In this document: positions 1 to 8,524 of the stretch, piece by piece | Numbering within the stretch: the first letter of the stretch is position 1 | Layout: the number at the start of each line of letters is the position of its first letter | From: Streptomycetaceae bacterium | GTDB taxonomy: Bacteria > Actinomycetota > Actinomycetes > Nanopelagicales > Nanopelagicaceae | NCBI GenBank assembly: GCA_027490815.1 | Contig: JAIXXJ010000019.1 | Span: 62,001-126,000 of the forward strand | Direction of reading: 5' to 3' | DNA length: 64,000 nucleotides | Translations under genes and position numbers: made by a program | Notes under the pieces: model-generated | The model's input: the letters and a program-made list of their open reading frames with translations, nothing else | Database searches by the model: none | Told to the model about the DNA's origin: nothing

Positions 1-9
1 TAAACAACC

Positions 10-516
10 ATGCTTGATTATGTAAAGGTTAATCAGAATTCTGACCCTTACTCGATTGCACACATGATTGCATTAAATGCATTGGTGGCTCGTGCAAAGA
101 GTAAGGGTGAGATTCTGGCTCACTTAAAAAAGCGTGGAATCGATAATGAAGTTGCTCAGGCAACGGTTTTTCGACTTCAAGAAGCTGGCTTGATCAATGA
201 CGCCGAATTTGCTAAGGCGTGGACGCAATCTCGACATAACGCAAAGAAAATCTCAAAGCGCATTATTGCTGGCGAACTTCGAACTCGTGGAGTTGATCAA
301 AACAGCATCGATGAAGCCTTAGATGAGATTGACGACGAGTCGGAGTATCGGACCGCATTGGCACTAGGAATGCGTAAGTACTCAACAATGAGCCGTTTGG
401 ATTCAGAGGTTCAGATACGTCGGATTCAATCTCTTTTACAAAGAAAGGGATTTTCCTTTTCAGTAATCTCGAGAGTTATTCGCGAGCTAGGTGTTCAGTC
501 AGACGAGCAGCAGTAG
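10..516 (+). CDS. recX: Regulatory protein RecX
   Basis: 168-residue helical protein of the RecX family, which binds RecA filaments and limits recombinase activity. The repeated three-helix pattern is visible (motifs like RAKSKGEILAHLKKRG, LNDAEFAKAW-type 'LINDAEFAKAW', and a third repeat near the C terminus). Length is typical. The TAA at bases 1-3, nine bases upstream, could be the stop codon of recA, the usual partner, but that gene lies outside the window. The 3' end overlaps the convergent ndgR by 41 bases. ATG at base 10 is the only good start. Confidence 0.93.
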   Translation: MLDYVKVNQNSDPYSIAHMIALNALVARAKSKGEILAHLKKRGIDNEVAQATVFRLQEAGLINDAEFAKAWTQSRHNAKKISKRIIAGELRTRGVDQNSIDEALDEIDDESEYRTALALGMRKYSTMSRLDSEVQIRRIQSLLQRKGFSFSVISRVIRELGVQSDEQQ

Positions 517-1192
517 CAACAACTGCTGCTGCATGTATGCGGCCTGGTTGACGTCCTAGACGTTCGATCGGGCCGCTTATGCTTACTGCGGCGATTACTT
601 TTCCATTTGGCCCTCGAACAGGGGCTGATACAGAGGCAACACCAGCTTCGCGCTCTCCCACAGATTGTGCCCATCCTCTGCGGCGGTCGGCTGAGAGTTG
701 GGTTGCAGTAAATCGAGCATTCGCTAAACCGCGGTGAATTTTTTCAGAGTCTTCCCACGCAAGAAGTATTTGCGCCGCAGAACCTGCCTGCATAGTTAAT
801 GCTGCACCTACAGGCACTGAGTCGCGAAGACCAGACAAACGCTCTGCTACGGCAACACAGATGCGAATATCGCCTTGGCGACGGTATAGCTGGGCGCTTT
901 CACCTGTTGCATCCCGAAGGGCTGACAGAGCCGGAGATGCGGCGGCAAGCAAGCGATCTTCTCCAGCGGCCGCGCCCAATTCACCAGAGCGAGGTCCGAC
1001 GATAAAACGTCCCGTTAAATCTCTGGCAACTAATCGATGAAATTCAAGTGCCACAGCAAGTCTGTGGGCGGTCGGCCGAGCAATACCAGTTGCCGCAACT
1101 AACTCTGCAAGCGAGTGAGGACCTGACTCTAAGGTGCTTAAAATAGCTACGGCTTTATCTAATACGCCAACTCCGCTATTCTTCTTGTTCAC
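476..1192 (-). CDS. ndgR: IclR-family regulator NdgR/LtbR-like
   Basis: 238 residues: an N-terminal winged HTH (about residues 10-65, with SLAELVAATGIARPTAHR) and a C-terminal IclR effector domain. It is transcribed divergently from leuCD, the position held by NdgR in Streptomyces and LtbR in Corynebacterium, which control leucine and other amino-acid genes; the name is given on family plus position. GTG start with TAATAT six bases upstream and no Shine-Dalgarno, so probably leaderless. Its stop lies inside the convergent recX. The effector cannot be read from sequence. Confidence 0.88.
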   Translation of the reverse strand: MNKKNSGVGVLDKAVAILSTLESGPHSLAELVAATGIARPTAHRLAVALEFHRLVARDLTGRFIVGPRSGELGAAAGEDRLLAAASPALSALRDATGESAQLYRRQGDIRICVAVAERLSGLRDSVPVGAALTMQAGSAAQILLAWEDSEKIHRGLANARFTATQLSADRRRGWAQSVGEREAGVASVSAPVRGPNGKVIAAVSISGPIERLGRQPGRIHAAAVVATAARLTEHLARE

Positions 1193-1198
1193 AGAGTG

Positions 1199-1204
1199 AT
1201 ATTA
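1199..1204 (-). promoter_or_regulatory. -10 element of ndgR (leaderless)
   Basis: TAATAT on the minus strand, six bases before the GTG start of ndgR, with no ribosome-binding site between. The spacing predicts transcription starting at or next to the start codon. Confidence 0.6.
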
Positions 1205-1210
1205 GCATCC

Positions 1211-1239
1211 CATTATGTGATACAGCAAGTGGGATAGAA
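1211..1239. promoter_or_regulatory. Candidate operator in the ndgR-leuC gap
   Basis: An imperfect inverted repeat with arms ATCCCA and TGGGAT separated by 17 bases fills most of the 64-base gap between the divergent ndgR and leuC starts. IclR-family regulators in this position usually bind the shared intergenic region, so this is a plausible autoregulatory and leuCD operator; binding is inferred only. Confidence 0.35.
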
Positions 1240-1256
1240 AAAGGAGCAAGCTGGCC

Positions 1257-2648
1257 GTGGGTAAAACATTAGCGGAGAAGATTTGGGCTGAACATGTTGT
1301 TCGCCAAGTAGAAGGTGAACCCGATCTGCTCTACATCGATCTGCATTTAATTCATGAAGTAACTAGCCCGCAAGCATTTGATGGACTGCGCCTTGCTAAC
1401 CGCAAAGTTCGTCGAGCAGACCTAACTATTGCAACTGAAGATCATAACGTTCCAACACTCAATATTGATAAACCTATTGCAGATCCTGTATCAAAACTGC
1501 AAGTAGATACATTACGTGCTAATTGTAAAGAGTTTGGAATTCGAATCCACTCACTCGGAGATAAGGATCAAGGTGTTGTTCACGTAGTAGGACCTCAGCT
1601 TGGTATCACGCAGCCAGGTATGACGATTGTTTGTGGAGACTCACACACATCCACACACGGTGCTTTTGGTGCACTTGCCTTTGGAATTGGAACCTCTGAG
1701 GTTGAGCATGTTTTGGCAACTCAGACATTACCTCTGCAGCGCCCAAAAACAATGGCCATCAATATTGATGGAGCTCTAAAGCCAGGAGTAACTTCCAAAG
1801 ACATTATTCTTGCTGTTATTGCAAAGATTGGTACTGGCGGCGGACAGGGTTATGTCATCGAATATCGAGGCAGCGCCATTCGAGCACTTTCAATGGAATC
1901 GCGCATGACAGTCTGCAACATGTCTATTGAAGCCGGTGCTCGAGCAGGACTGATCGCACCTGATCAAACTACTTTTGATTACATTAAAGGAAAGCCACAT
2001 GCACCTGAAGATTTTGATGCTGCGGTTGCATACTGGTCTACTTTGTTTACTGATAAAGATGCAAAATTTGATGTTGAAGTTAGCCTTGATGCAAATGAAT
2101 TAGAGCCATTTGTTACGTGGGGAACAAATCCTGGGCAAGGACTTCCTCTTAGCGGAAAAGTTCCAAACCCAGCCGACATTACCGATACAGAGGCCCGCAC
2201 AGCTGCTGAGCGAGCACTTGTCTATATGGGACTAGAGGCCGGAACAGCATTGAAGTCGATCGCTATCGATACAGTCTTTTTGGGTTCATGTACAAACGGG
2301 CGTATTGAAGATCTTCGCGCTGCTGCTGAAATTTTAAAGGGCAAAAAAATTGCTTCATCTTTGCGCATGTTAGTTGTCCCGGGATCTGCTCGCGTGCGTC
2401 TTGAAGCAGAAGCTGAAGGATTGGACAAGACGTTTATTGATGCCGGCGCCGAATGGCGAAATGCTGGTTGCTCAATGTGTCTTGGTATGAACCCTGATCA
2501 GCTTGCAGTTGGAGAGCGCTCTGCATCAACTTCCAATCGTAACTTTGAAGGTCGACAAGGAAAAGGCGGGCGAACACACCTTGTGAGCCCATTAGTTGCT
2601 GCGGCTACTGCATTGCGTGGAACACTTTCATCGCCAGCGGATCTGTAG
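1257..2648 (+). CDS. leuC: 3-isopropylmalate dehydratase large subunit
   Basis: 463 residues, full length for LeuC of the aconitase superfamily. With LeuD it interconverts 2- and 3-isopropylmalate in leucine synthesis in the cytosol. The three cysteines that hold the [4Fe-4S] cluster are visible: Cys345 in GSCTNGR, and Cys405 and Cys408 in [11 protein letters not shown] start preceded by AAGGAG about ten bases upstream, so this gene has a translated leader, unlike its divergent neighbour. leuD follows after 11 bases, so the two are one operon. Confidence 0.97.
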   Translation: MGKTLAEKIWAEHVVRQVEGEPDLLYIDLHLIHEVTSPQAFDGLRLANRKVRRADLTIATEDHNVPTLNIDKPIADPVSKLQVDTLRANCKEFGIRIHSLGDKDQGVVHVVGPQLGITQPGMTIVCGDSHTSTHGAFGALAFGIGTSEVEHVLATQTLPLQRPKTMAINIDGALKPGVTSKDIILAVIAKIGTGGGQGYVIEYRGSAIRALSMESRMTVCNMSIEAGARAGLIAPDQTTFDYIKGKPHAPEDFDAAVAYWSTLFTDKDAKFDVEVSLDANELEPFVTWGTNPGQGLPLSGKVPNPADITDTEARTAAERALVYMGLEAGTALKSIAIDTVFLGSCTNGRIEDLRAAAEILKGKKIASSLRMLVVPGSARVRLEAEAEGLDKTFIDAGAEWRNAGCSMCLGMNPDQLAVGERSASTSNRNFEGRQGKGGRTHLVSPLVAAATALRGTLSSPADL

Positions 2649-2659
2649 GGAGAATTACA

Positions 2660-3259
2660 ATGGAAAAATTCATTCAGCACACAGGTACTGGAGTACCTCT
2701 ACGTCGCAGCAACGTTGATACAGATCAGATAATCCCTGCCGTTTATCTAAAGAGGGTTACGCGCAGCGGATTCGAAGATGGTCTGTTTGCAGCCTGGCGA
2801 AATGATCCTGAGTTTGTGCTCAATCAAGATGCTTTCAAAAATGGCACAGTACTTGTGGCTGGTGCAGATTTTGGAACTGGTTCATCGCGTGAGCACGCTG
2901 TGTGGGCGCTTCAAAACTACGGATTTAAAGTTGTGATTTCAAGCCGATTTGCAGACATCTTTCGTGGGAATTCGCTCAAGGGTGGTTTGCTGACAGTAAT
3001 CCTTGACATCGCAGAGGTGGAAGCGCTTTGGGCAGCCATCGAAGCAGATCCCAGCATTTCAATTACTGTCGATCTTCAAACCCGCACAGTTAGCTATTTG
3101 GGTAAGTCACTTCCATTTGCGATCGATGATTACACTCGTTGGCGTTTGATGGAAGGCTTAGATGACATTGGTCTAACCATGAAACAAACTGAATCAATTG
3201 ATTCATTTGAAAAGGCCCGCACATCTCTCAAACCAAAAACTTTGCCAATTAAGTCTTAG
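2660..3259 (+). CDS. leuD: 3-isopropylmalate dehydratase small subunit
   Basis: 199-residue swivelling domain subunit of isopropylmalate isomerase. The conserved substrate-loop motif is seen as [17 protein letters not shown], and the N terminus has [13 protein letters not shown] as in the family. Preceded by AGGGAG seven bases before the ATG. The C-terminal ~15 residues (KPKTLPIKS) are a short basic tail of no known role. A weak terminator follows directly. Confidence 0.97.
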   Translation: MEKFIQHTGTGVPLRRSNVDTDQIIPAVYLKRVTRSGFEDGLFAAWRNDPEFVLNQDAFKNGTVLVAGADFGTGSSREHAVWALQNYGFKVVISSRFADIFRGNSLKGGLLTVILDIAEVEALWAAIEADPSISITVDLQTRTVSYLGKSLPFAIDDYTRWRLMEGLDDIGLTMKQTESIDSFEKARTSLKPKTLPIKS

Positions 3260-3262
3260 TAG

Positions 3263-3296
3263 ACCCTTAAAAACAAGCGTAAATCAAGGGTTTTTT
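3263..3296 (+). terminator. Weak intrinsic terminator after leuD
   Basis: ACCCTT and AAGGGT form a 6-bp stem with a long 17-base loop followed by six T. It sits four bases after the leuD stop. The short stem makes it a weaker candidate than the one after hup. Confidence 0.5.
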
Positions 3297-3447
3297 GGTG
3301 AGGGTGAGTACTTTGTTTCATACCCTAAATCTCTTATTGAGAGTTTTCTACGCATAAAAGATGAAGTTTTTGATTGTTTTGCTAAAAATAAATAAATGCG
3401 ACACGCCCTCAGCAAAGACCGTATCACCCCAAAGGTGGGCGTAAGTT

Positions 3448-3476
3448 TTGACCACAAGTTAAGCAATTGCTTAACT
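3448..3476 (+). promoter_or_regulatory. hup promoter with a 20-bp palindrome
   Basis: TTGACC (-35) at 3448 is followed 17 bases later by TTAACT (-10-like) at 3471. The perfect palindrome AGTTAAGCAATTGCTTAACT (3457-3476) covers the spacer and -10, the ideal place for an operator. The regulator is unknown. Confidence 0.5.
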
Positions 3477-3501
3477 ATTTACGCGTAATAAGGGGATTTC
3501 T

Positions 3502-3957
3502 ATGAATAAGGCCCAATTCATTGCGGCGCTTGCACCACATTTCAATGACAGCAAAAAAGAAGCAGCACATGCTGTAGATATCGTTTTCGACACAATCGTT
3601 CGCAGTCTTTCAAAGGGCGAAGATGTGATGATTAATGATTTTGGTAAATTTAAGAAAGTAGATCGCAAAGCACGTATGGGACGCAACCCATTTACTGGTG
3701 AGACGATCAAAATCAAAGCATCAAAGAAGGCTCGCTTTCTTCCTGCAAAGGGACTAAAAGATGTAATTTCAGGTGAGCGCAAGTTGGGGCCTGCTCCAAA
3801 GCCAGAACCTAAGGTTGAAAAGGCAGCTGCTAAAAAAGCAGCGCCAAAGAAGGCCGCTAAGAAGACAGCAAAAAAGAGCGTGAAAAAGGTTGCGAAGAAA
3901 GCAAAGCCAGCCGCTCGTAAACCAGCAAGAAAAGTAAAAAAAGCTAAGAAGAAGTAA
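3502..3957 (+). CDS. hupB: HU-type nucleoid protein with Lys/Ala tail
   Basis: 151 residues. Residues 1-90 are a standard HU/IHF domain (MNKAQFIAALAPHF, GRNPFTGETIKIKASK, which is the DNA-clasping arm). The last ~55 residues are Lys-Ala-Pro rich (KKAAPKKAAKK), as in mycobacterial HupB but shorter. It compacts and bends DNA. Start ATG has AAGGGG upstream. Single gene with its own promoter, an overlapping palindrome and a strong terminator, consistent with high, regulated expression. Confidence 0.95.
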   Translation: MNKAQFIAALAPHFNDSKKEAAHAVDIVFDTIVRSLSKGEDVMINDFGKFKKVDRKARMGRNPFTGETIKIKASKKARFLPAKGLKDVISGERKLGPAPKPEPKVEKAAAKKAAPKKAAKKTAKKSVKKVAKKAKPAARKPARKVKKAKKK

Positions 3958-3976
3958 TTCAGTAAAGATTTCTAGG

Positions 3977-4005
3977 CGGGGCTAGCATCTGCTAGCCCCG
4001 TTTTT
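3977..4005 (+). terminator. Strong intrinsic terminator after hup
   Basis: CGGGGCTAGC and GCTAGCCCCG form a perfect 10-bp stem with loop ATCT, followed by five T. It ends just before the plsC promoter element. Confidence 0.95.
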
Positions 4006-4017
4006 ACTGTTATTGAC

Positions 4018-4023
4018 TAGTAT
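4018..4023 (+). promoter_or_regulatory. -10 element of plsC (leaderless)
   Basis: TAGTAT seven bases before ATG 4031. This favours ATG 4031 over the upstream TTG 4013 listed in the ORF track. Confidence 0.55.
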
Positions 4024-4030
4024 TGACGTT

Positions 4031-4813
4031 ATGGCCGATTACAAGGTGTCTTATGCCCCTCCTGCCGGCAAACCATTGGGATCAAATAAAACGATTAAGT
4101 TTATTACTCTTGTTTTGATACCACTTTTGAATTCGATCTCCAAGAAAAATTGGCGTGGAAGTGAGAACATTCCTAAGTCCGGGAAAATCATTATTGCAAG
4201 CAACCATCTTTCTTACATGGATGTACTTTTCTTTGGCTACTTTCTTTTTGCAAACGGTCGTGCACCTCGCTTCATTGGTAAAGAAGGAGTCTTTAAGATT
4301 CCGGTGATTGGCAAACTTCTTTTAGCCGCTGGCCAAGTACCTGTAGTTCGAGAGAGTAAAGATGCGGCAAAGGCCGTGCAGCATGCAGTTAAGTTACTTG
4401 AAGCCGGCCACTGTCTTGGCGTTTATCCTGAAGGTACATTGACCAGAGACCCTGATGGATGGCCCATGGTCGCCAAAACCGGTCTGGTCCGTCTTGCCAT
4501 CATTACAAAAACTCCGGTCATTCCAGTTGCCCAATGGGGTTCACAGATAGTTATGCCAACGTATGAAAAGAAAATTAAGCTCTTTCCGCGTACTGAAATC
4601 AAGATCTTGGCTGGTAAGGCACTAGATTTTTCACCTTGGTATGGAAAAGAAAACGATCCGGTCGCACTCACCGAGGCAACAGCCTTTGCAATGCGAGCGA
4701 TCACTGACTTACTAGAACAGCTGCGAGGAGAGAAGAGGCCAGTGGAGATTTTTGATCCCCACAACTCAGAATTACCTCGAACTGGAAACTTTAAGAAGGC
4801 AAGGAAGAAATGA
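4031..4813 (+). CDS. plsC: 1-acyl-glycerol-3-phosphate acyltransferase (PlsC family)
   Basis: 260 residues from ATG 4031. PlsC domain with the catalytic HX4D block (SNHLSYMD), then the second block GKEGVFKIPVIG, and the substrate block YPEGTLTRD (EGT). It acylates lysophosphatidate or a related glycerolipid at the membrane. I chose ATG 4031 because TAGTAT lies seven bases upstream; the TTG at 4013 has no ribosome site. The stop overlaps gpsA by four bases (ATGA), so plsC-gpsA-ddl form one operon. It is one of three PlsC-family genes in the window. Confidence 0.9.
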   Translation: MADYKVSYAPPAGKPLGSNKTIKFITLVLIPLLNSISKKNWRGSENIPKSGKIIIASNHLSYMDVLFFGYFLFANGRAPRFIGKEGVFKIPVIGKLLLAAGQVPVVRESKDAAKAVQHAVKLLEAGHCLGVYPEGTLTRDPDGWPMVAKTGLVRLAIITKTPVIPVAQWGSQIVMPTYEKKIKLFPRTEIKILAGKALDFSPWYGKENDPVALTEATAFAMRAITDLLEQLRGEKRPVEIFDPHNSELPRTGNFKKARKK

Positions 4814-5811
4814 GCAAAGTAGTCGTATTGGGTGCCGGTCAATGGGGCTCAACTTTGGCGCAGGTTCTCAGTGATGCGGGCAACCACGTCCTCATTTGGG
4901 GCCGTGACCAAAAGGTTGTCGATGAAATAAATAACACTCATACCAACTCCAAATACTTAGGAGAAAATGTTTTACCAGTCGGATTAAAGGCCACTATAGA
5001 TCTTAAAGAGGCAATGGAGTATTCCAATATTTATGTCATTGCAATTCCGGCACAGGCCTTGCGCCAAAACCTTGTGCAGTGGAAATCTTTGGTTCAACCC
5101 AAAGCGACTTATATCTCTACATTAAAGGGAATCGAAGAGAGTTCGCTATCACGGATGACTGAAATAATTGAGCAAGTTCTAGAGACGAAAAACGTTGCAA
5201 TCATTACTGGGCCAAACCTTGCCAATGAACTTATATTGCGACAACCCGCAGGTGCAATTGCTGCAGCGCCAACCATGGCACTGGCAGAAAAAGTACAACA
5301 TTTGTTTTCAACTCCTTACTATCGCGTGTATCCATCAGTGGACGTTTTGGGTTGCGAGCTTGCCGGTGCAATTAAAAGCGTCATTGCACTTGCTGTTGGT
5401 ATGTCAATTGGAATGAATTTGGGTGAAAACACTCAGGCAATGTTGATCACGCGGGGACTTAACGAAGTTGCAAGATTATGTGCAGCTCACAAAGCCGATC
5501 CACTGAGCGCGGCAGGTTTAGCAGGGATGGGAGATTTAGTTGCAAGCTGTGGTTCTCCCTTATCTCGTAACAGAACTTTTGGTGAAGTTCTAGGGCGCAG
5601 TGGTTCAATGGCAATTGCCAGAAGAGATGTTGCTAAAACCGTTGAGGGAGTTGCATCTTCCAGTGCGGTACTTGAGATCGCCCACCGCGTGGGTGTTGAA
5701 GTGCCGGTGATTGAGGCAGTAGCAGATGTGGTCTCCGAGGCAATAACTCCATCACAGGCCTTAGATCGACTTATGGAGATAAGTATCAAATCTGAGAATT
5801 TCATTCAATGA
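4810..5811 (+). CDS. gpsA: NAD(P)-dependent glycerol-3-phosphate dehydrogenase
   Basis: 333 residues. N-terminal Rossmann motif GAGQWGSTLAQVLSDAG, TGPNLANE, and the C-terminal catalytic helix with the conserved lysine in GAIKSVIALAVG followed by NTQAMLITRGLNE. It makes sn-glycerol 3-phosphate from dihydroxyacetone phosphate for phospholipids, matching its coupling to plsC upstream. Overlaps plsC and ddl by four bases each. Confidence 0.97.
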   Translation: MSKVVVLGAGQWGSTLAQVLSDAGNHVLIWGRDQKVVDEINNTHTNSKYLGENVLPVGLKATIDLKEAMEYSNIYVIAIPAQALRQNLVQWKSLVQPKATYISTLKGIEESSLSRMTEIIEQVLETKNVAIITGPNLANELILRQPAGAIAAAPTMALAEKVQHLFSTPYYRVYPSVDVLGCELAGAIKSVIALAVGMSIGMNLGENTQAMLITRGLNEVARLCAAHKADPLSAAGLAGMGDLVASCGSPLSRNRTFGEVLGRSGSMAIARRDVAKTVEGVASSSAVLEIAHRVGVEVPVIEAVADVVSEAITPSQALDRLMEISIKSENFIQ

Positions 5812-6836
5812 CGAAAAAAAAGATCGCCATAATTTGCGGCGGTCCCAGCAGTGAGCACGAAGTCTCAGCTCTTTCTGGTGCTGGAGTGCTTTCAGGGCTA
5901 GATAAAAATGCTTACGAACCAATTCTCATCGGAATCACAAAATCTAGTCAGTGGGTTTTACTCCCAAATGAATATCCCTTGGCGATAGTTAAAGGTGTCA
6001 TGCCTACAATCGAATTAAATCCAAACCGCGTCGAGCTGTCCAAAAAGGGCTTTCTGTTAAATGGTGCCAAGATGGATATTGACTGCGTCTTTACGGTTTT
6101 GCATGGAGAATTTGGTGAGGATGGAAAGATTCAACAACTCCTTGAAGATTCTGGAATTGCCTATGTTGGAAGTGGGGTTGAAGCATCAGCAGATGCGATG
6201 GATAAATCTATTGCAAAAGCTATTTTCGAAAAATCTGGATTAACAATTGCGCCAGGTGTTGAAGTGACCGCATTAAATTGGAGGGAAATGACAGAAGGTC
6301 TAACCTTTCCAGTCTTTGTTAAGCCTTCCAGTGGTGGCTCTAGTAGAGGAACTCACAAAGTCAAAGATGCAAACTCACTAGAAGCGGCTATAAAAGATGC
6401 CCTCACATACGATGACAAAGCTTTGGTAGAGCGAGCAATTCAAGGGCGAGAAATTGAGTGCGCCGTATTGGAGCGTGATGGAGTAGTTCAAGCGTCAGTA
6501 GTTGGCGAGATCATCGTTAACCCTGCCTTTGAGTTCTATGACTTTGAAGCAAAATATTTGGACAGCGCAACTACAGTTCAAATCCCTGCCCAAATTAGCC
6601 AATCAGATTCAATCAAGATTCAGAATCAGGCCAAGCAAGCATTTATAGCTTTGGGCTGTAAGGGCCTGGCACGTTGTGACTTTTTTTATACAGAGCAAGG
6701 TGAAATCATTATTAATGAGATAAACACAATGCCTGGATTTACGGGGACTTCTGTTTACCCGAAATTATGGGCAGCTAGTGGCTTGGAATACACCGAGTTG
6801 ATCTCAGTGCTGATTAACTCTTCACTCAAGGATTGA
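5808..6836 (+). CDS. ddl: D-alanine--D-alanine ligase
   Basis: 342 residues. N-terminal GGPSSEHEVSALSG motif and ATP-grasp domain with FVKPSSGGSSRGTHKV and the metal-binding C-terminal block NEINTMPGFTGTSVYPKLW. It joins two D-alanines for peptidoglycan precursor synthesis in the cytosol. Last gene of plsC-gpsA-ddl; gpsA next to ddl is a common actinobacterial order. Confidence 0.97.
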   Translation: MTKKKIAIICGGPSSEHEVSALSGAGVLSGLDKNAYEPILIGITKSSQWVLLPNEYPLAIVKGVMPTIELNPNRVELSKKGFLLNGAKMDIDCVFTVLHGEFGEDGKIQQLLEDSGIAYVGSGVEASADAMDKSIAKAIFEKSGLTIAPGVEVTALNWREMTEGLTFPVFVKPSSGGSSRGTHKVKDANSLEAAIKDALTYDDKALVERAIQGREIECAVLERDGVVQASVVGEIIVNPAFEFYDFEAKYLDSATTVQIPAQISQSDSIKIQNQAKQAFIALGCKGLARCDFFYTEQGEIIINEINTMPGFTGTSVYPKLWAASGLEYTELISVLINSSLKD

Positions 6837-6870
6837 TGACTATTTTTACTAGATCCGCTTAGTTCTAAAG

Positions 6871-7110
6871 TTAGCTTAAGTGCGTTACAGGGCATGTGAG
6901 TGTGCGAGTAATTCCAGGCACACCTTGAACTTTAGCCAAAACAAGTCGGCCAAACTCTTCCATGCTGGCAGCCTCTGCACGCATGATGACATCGTAAGGA
7001 CCAGTAACTCCTTCAGAAAGTGTTACGCCAGCAATTTTGGCCGCTGCATTTGCAACTGCTGCTGCTTTTCCAACTTCAGTTTGGATCAAGATAAAAGCTT
7101 GTACTGACAT
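6871..7110 (-). CDS. Stand-alone RAM (Lrp/AsnC effector) domain protein
   Basis: 79 residues from the ATG at 7110 (MSVQAFILIQTEVG). The whole protein is one Lrp/AsnC ligand-binding alpha-beta fold (VTGPYDVIMRAEA is the diagnostic strand-turn); there is no HTH. The ATG at 7110 has AGAGAGG seven bases upstream, better than the longer ORF-track start. A solo RAM protein next to thiL is common in actinobacteria. It may bind amino acids or partner with a full Lrp protein; function unknown. Confidence 0.85.
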   Translation of the reverse strand: MSVQAFILIQTEVGKAAAVANAAAKIAGVTLSEGVTGPYDVIMRAEAASMEEFGRLVLAKVQGVPGITRTLTCPVTHLS

Positions 7111-7182
7111 GTGAAGTCCTCTCTGGTTCAGACCCAAACGCTACCGCAGAACAACCCTTACTCACTAGTCGAATGGGCTCGC

Positions 7183-7188
7183 TAGGCT
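7183..7188 (+). promoter_or_regulatory. -10 element of thiL (leaderless)
   Basis: TAGGCT seven bases before ATG 7196, with no Shine-Dalgarno. Confidence 0.55.
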
Positions 7189-7195
7189 AGGTGCT

Positions 7196-8116
7196 ATGAA
7201 CTTTGATGAGGCGGACGTAATTTCTGCTTTAGTGCGCATATTTGGCGTGACTCATCGTGGGGTCGAAATTGGGATTGGTGATGACGCCGCCGTTGTTTCT
7301 ACAACTGATCGAACAGTCATCACAACCGATATGGCCGTAGAAGGAACTCACTTTAGAACCGAGTGGAGTGGGGCATTTGATATTGGTCGCAAAGTTGCCG
7401 CAGCCAATTTGGCAGATGTGTATGCAATGGGTGGTACTCCAAAATATCTAGTTGCTGCGATGACACTTACTGGTCAAGAGAGTATGCAATGGATTGAAGA
7501 TCTTGCTGAAGGCATTGCACGCGAGGCAGCAAGTTGTGGGGCATATGTTGTTGGTGGTGATCTTGCCAAAGGTCCCTGTGTAGTTATCTCCATTACGGCA
7601 ATTGGAGAAATTGAAAATCCGATTACACGTGCTGGCGCACAGGTAGGCGATTCAATTTATATTTCCTCTTTGCCAGGTTGGTCTGCTGCTGGCCTTTCTA
7701 TAATTGAAAAGGAGCTAGAGGATGATCTAGCCGTACATGCAGTTTCTGAATACAGCGCACCGACAGTTGATTATGCATCTGCTATTGAGTTTTCAAATAA
7801 GCGAGCACATTCGATGTGTGATGTCAGTGATGCGTTAATTATTCAGGCAAATCAATTGGCCGATGCATCTGGGGTTGCTTTGCAATTTGATCAGAGGCTA
7901 ATTGCCGAGCATTCTGAGTTTGACTCACTTAAGGAGTTAGCGGATTCACAAGATTGTGATGTTTGGCAATGGATATTTGCCGGAGGAGAAGACCACGTAT
8001 TCTTGGCAACAGGTGTGGATCTCAATGGCTTTAAGGTTGGCACCGTGGTTAAGGGACAAGGTGTTACCGGAGTTGAAACGAAAAAAGCGCCAGATACCTG
8101 GCGCCATTTTCAATAA
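7196..8116 (+). CDS. thiL: Thiamine-monophosphate kinase
   Basis: 306 residues of the PurM/ThiL fold. N-terminal GIGDDAAVV and ITTDMAVEGTHF bind metal and substrate; VVGGDLAKG and the C-terminal GGEDHVFLA are family hallmarks. It phosphorylates thiamine monophosphate to the active diphosphate. It converges on rpmB with eight bases between stops, and its last codons contain the terminator hairpin that serves rpmB. Confidence 0.95.
   Translation: MNFDEADVISALVRIFGVTHRGVEIGIGDDAAVVSTTDRTVITTDMAVEGTHFRTEWSGAFDIGRKVAAANLADVYAMGGTPKYLVAAMTLTGQESMQWIEDLAEGIAREAASCGAYVVGGDLAKGPCVVISITAIGEIENPITRAGAQVGDSIYISSLPGWSAAGLSIIEKELEDDLAVHAVSEYSAPTVDYASAIEFSNKRAHSMCDVSDALIIQANQLADASGVALQFDQRLIAEHSEFDSLKELADSQDCDVWQWIFAGGEDHVFLATGVDLNGFKVGTVVKGQGVTGVETKKAPDTWRHFQ
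8081..8108 (-). terminator. Terminator of rpmB, inside the 3' end of thiL
   Basis: GCGCCAG-ATAC-CTGGCGC is a 7-bp stem; read on the minus strand it is followed by six T (8086-8081). On the plus strand it is followed by CATTTT, so it may also act weakly for thiL. Confidence 0.8.
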
Positions 8117-8124
8117 AGTTATTG

Positions 8125-8310
8125 TTAACGAACTACTTTTCCAGCCTTAAGGCATGAAGTGCAAACGTTTTGGCGCTTAGTGCTTCCACCAACAAGTGTG
8201 CGAACGCGTTGGATATTTGGATTCCAGCGACGACGAGTCTTTACCTGTGAGTGTGAAACGTTGTTACCAAAGCTGGGGCCTTTGCCACAGATATCGCATG
8301 TTGCTGCCAT
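8125..8310 (-). CDS. rpmB: 50S ribosomal protein L28
   Basis: 61 residues, typical of L28. It carries a zinc-ribbon form: CDIC at residues 5-8 and CTSC near residues 50-53 (the C+ type). [17 protein letters not shown] is the conserved core. Start has AAAGGAG nine bases upstream. Transcribed divergently from recG. Confidence 0.97.
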   Translation of the reverse strand: MAATCDICGKGPSFGNNVSHSQVKTRRRWNPNIQRVRTLVGGSTKRQNVCTSCLKAGKVVR

Positions 8311-8524
8311 GGCAGAACTCCTTTAAATGTTTGATTCTTGCGTGTTCTCAAAAGCGGTGCTCTGTGAACAGGGCGTAAGGATAGCGCGAGAGCGGGGGCA
8401 GATGCCAATTCCTGACTTTCCAATCGTGAAAACACCTCCAGAAAAGCAGTTTTCGAACAAAATTTGAGTGGGCAATCCCCAAGCATTTCAAGATCTCAAA
8501 CCTCAGAAAGGGGAGAATAAACCC

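Noticed and set aside
799-1005. Many ORF-track entries overlapping larger genes on other frames (for example this one, 1979-2200, 9087-9371, 15098-15304)
   Set aside because: They lie inside clearly identified genes, have no family motifs and no start signals; treated as shadows.
3198-3466. ORFs 3198-3395 (+) and 3284-3466 (-) in the leuD-hup gap
   Set aside because: No motif or ribosome site; they cover the leuD terminator and hup promoter region.
8468-8524. RecG extension to GTG 8468
   Set aside because: Adds residues not seen in the family; GTG 8525 has a strong ribosome site eight bases upstream.
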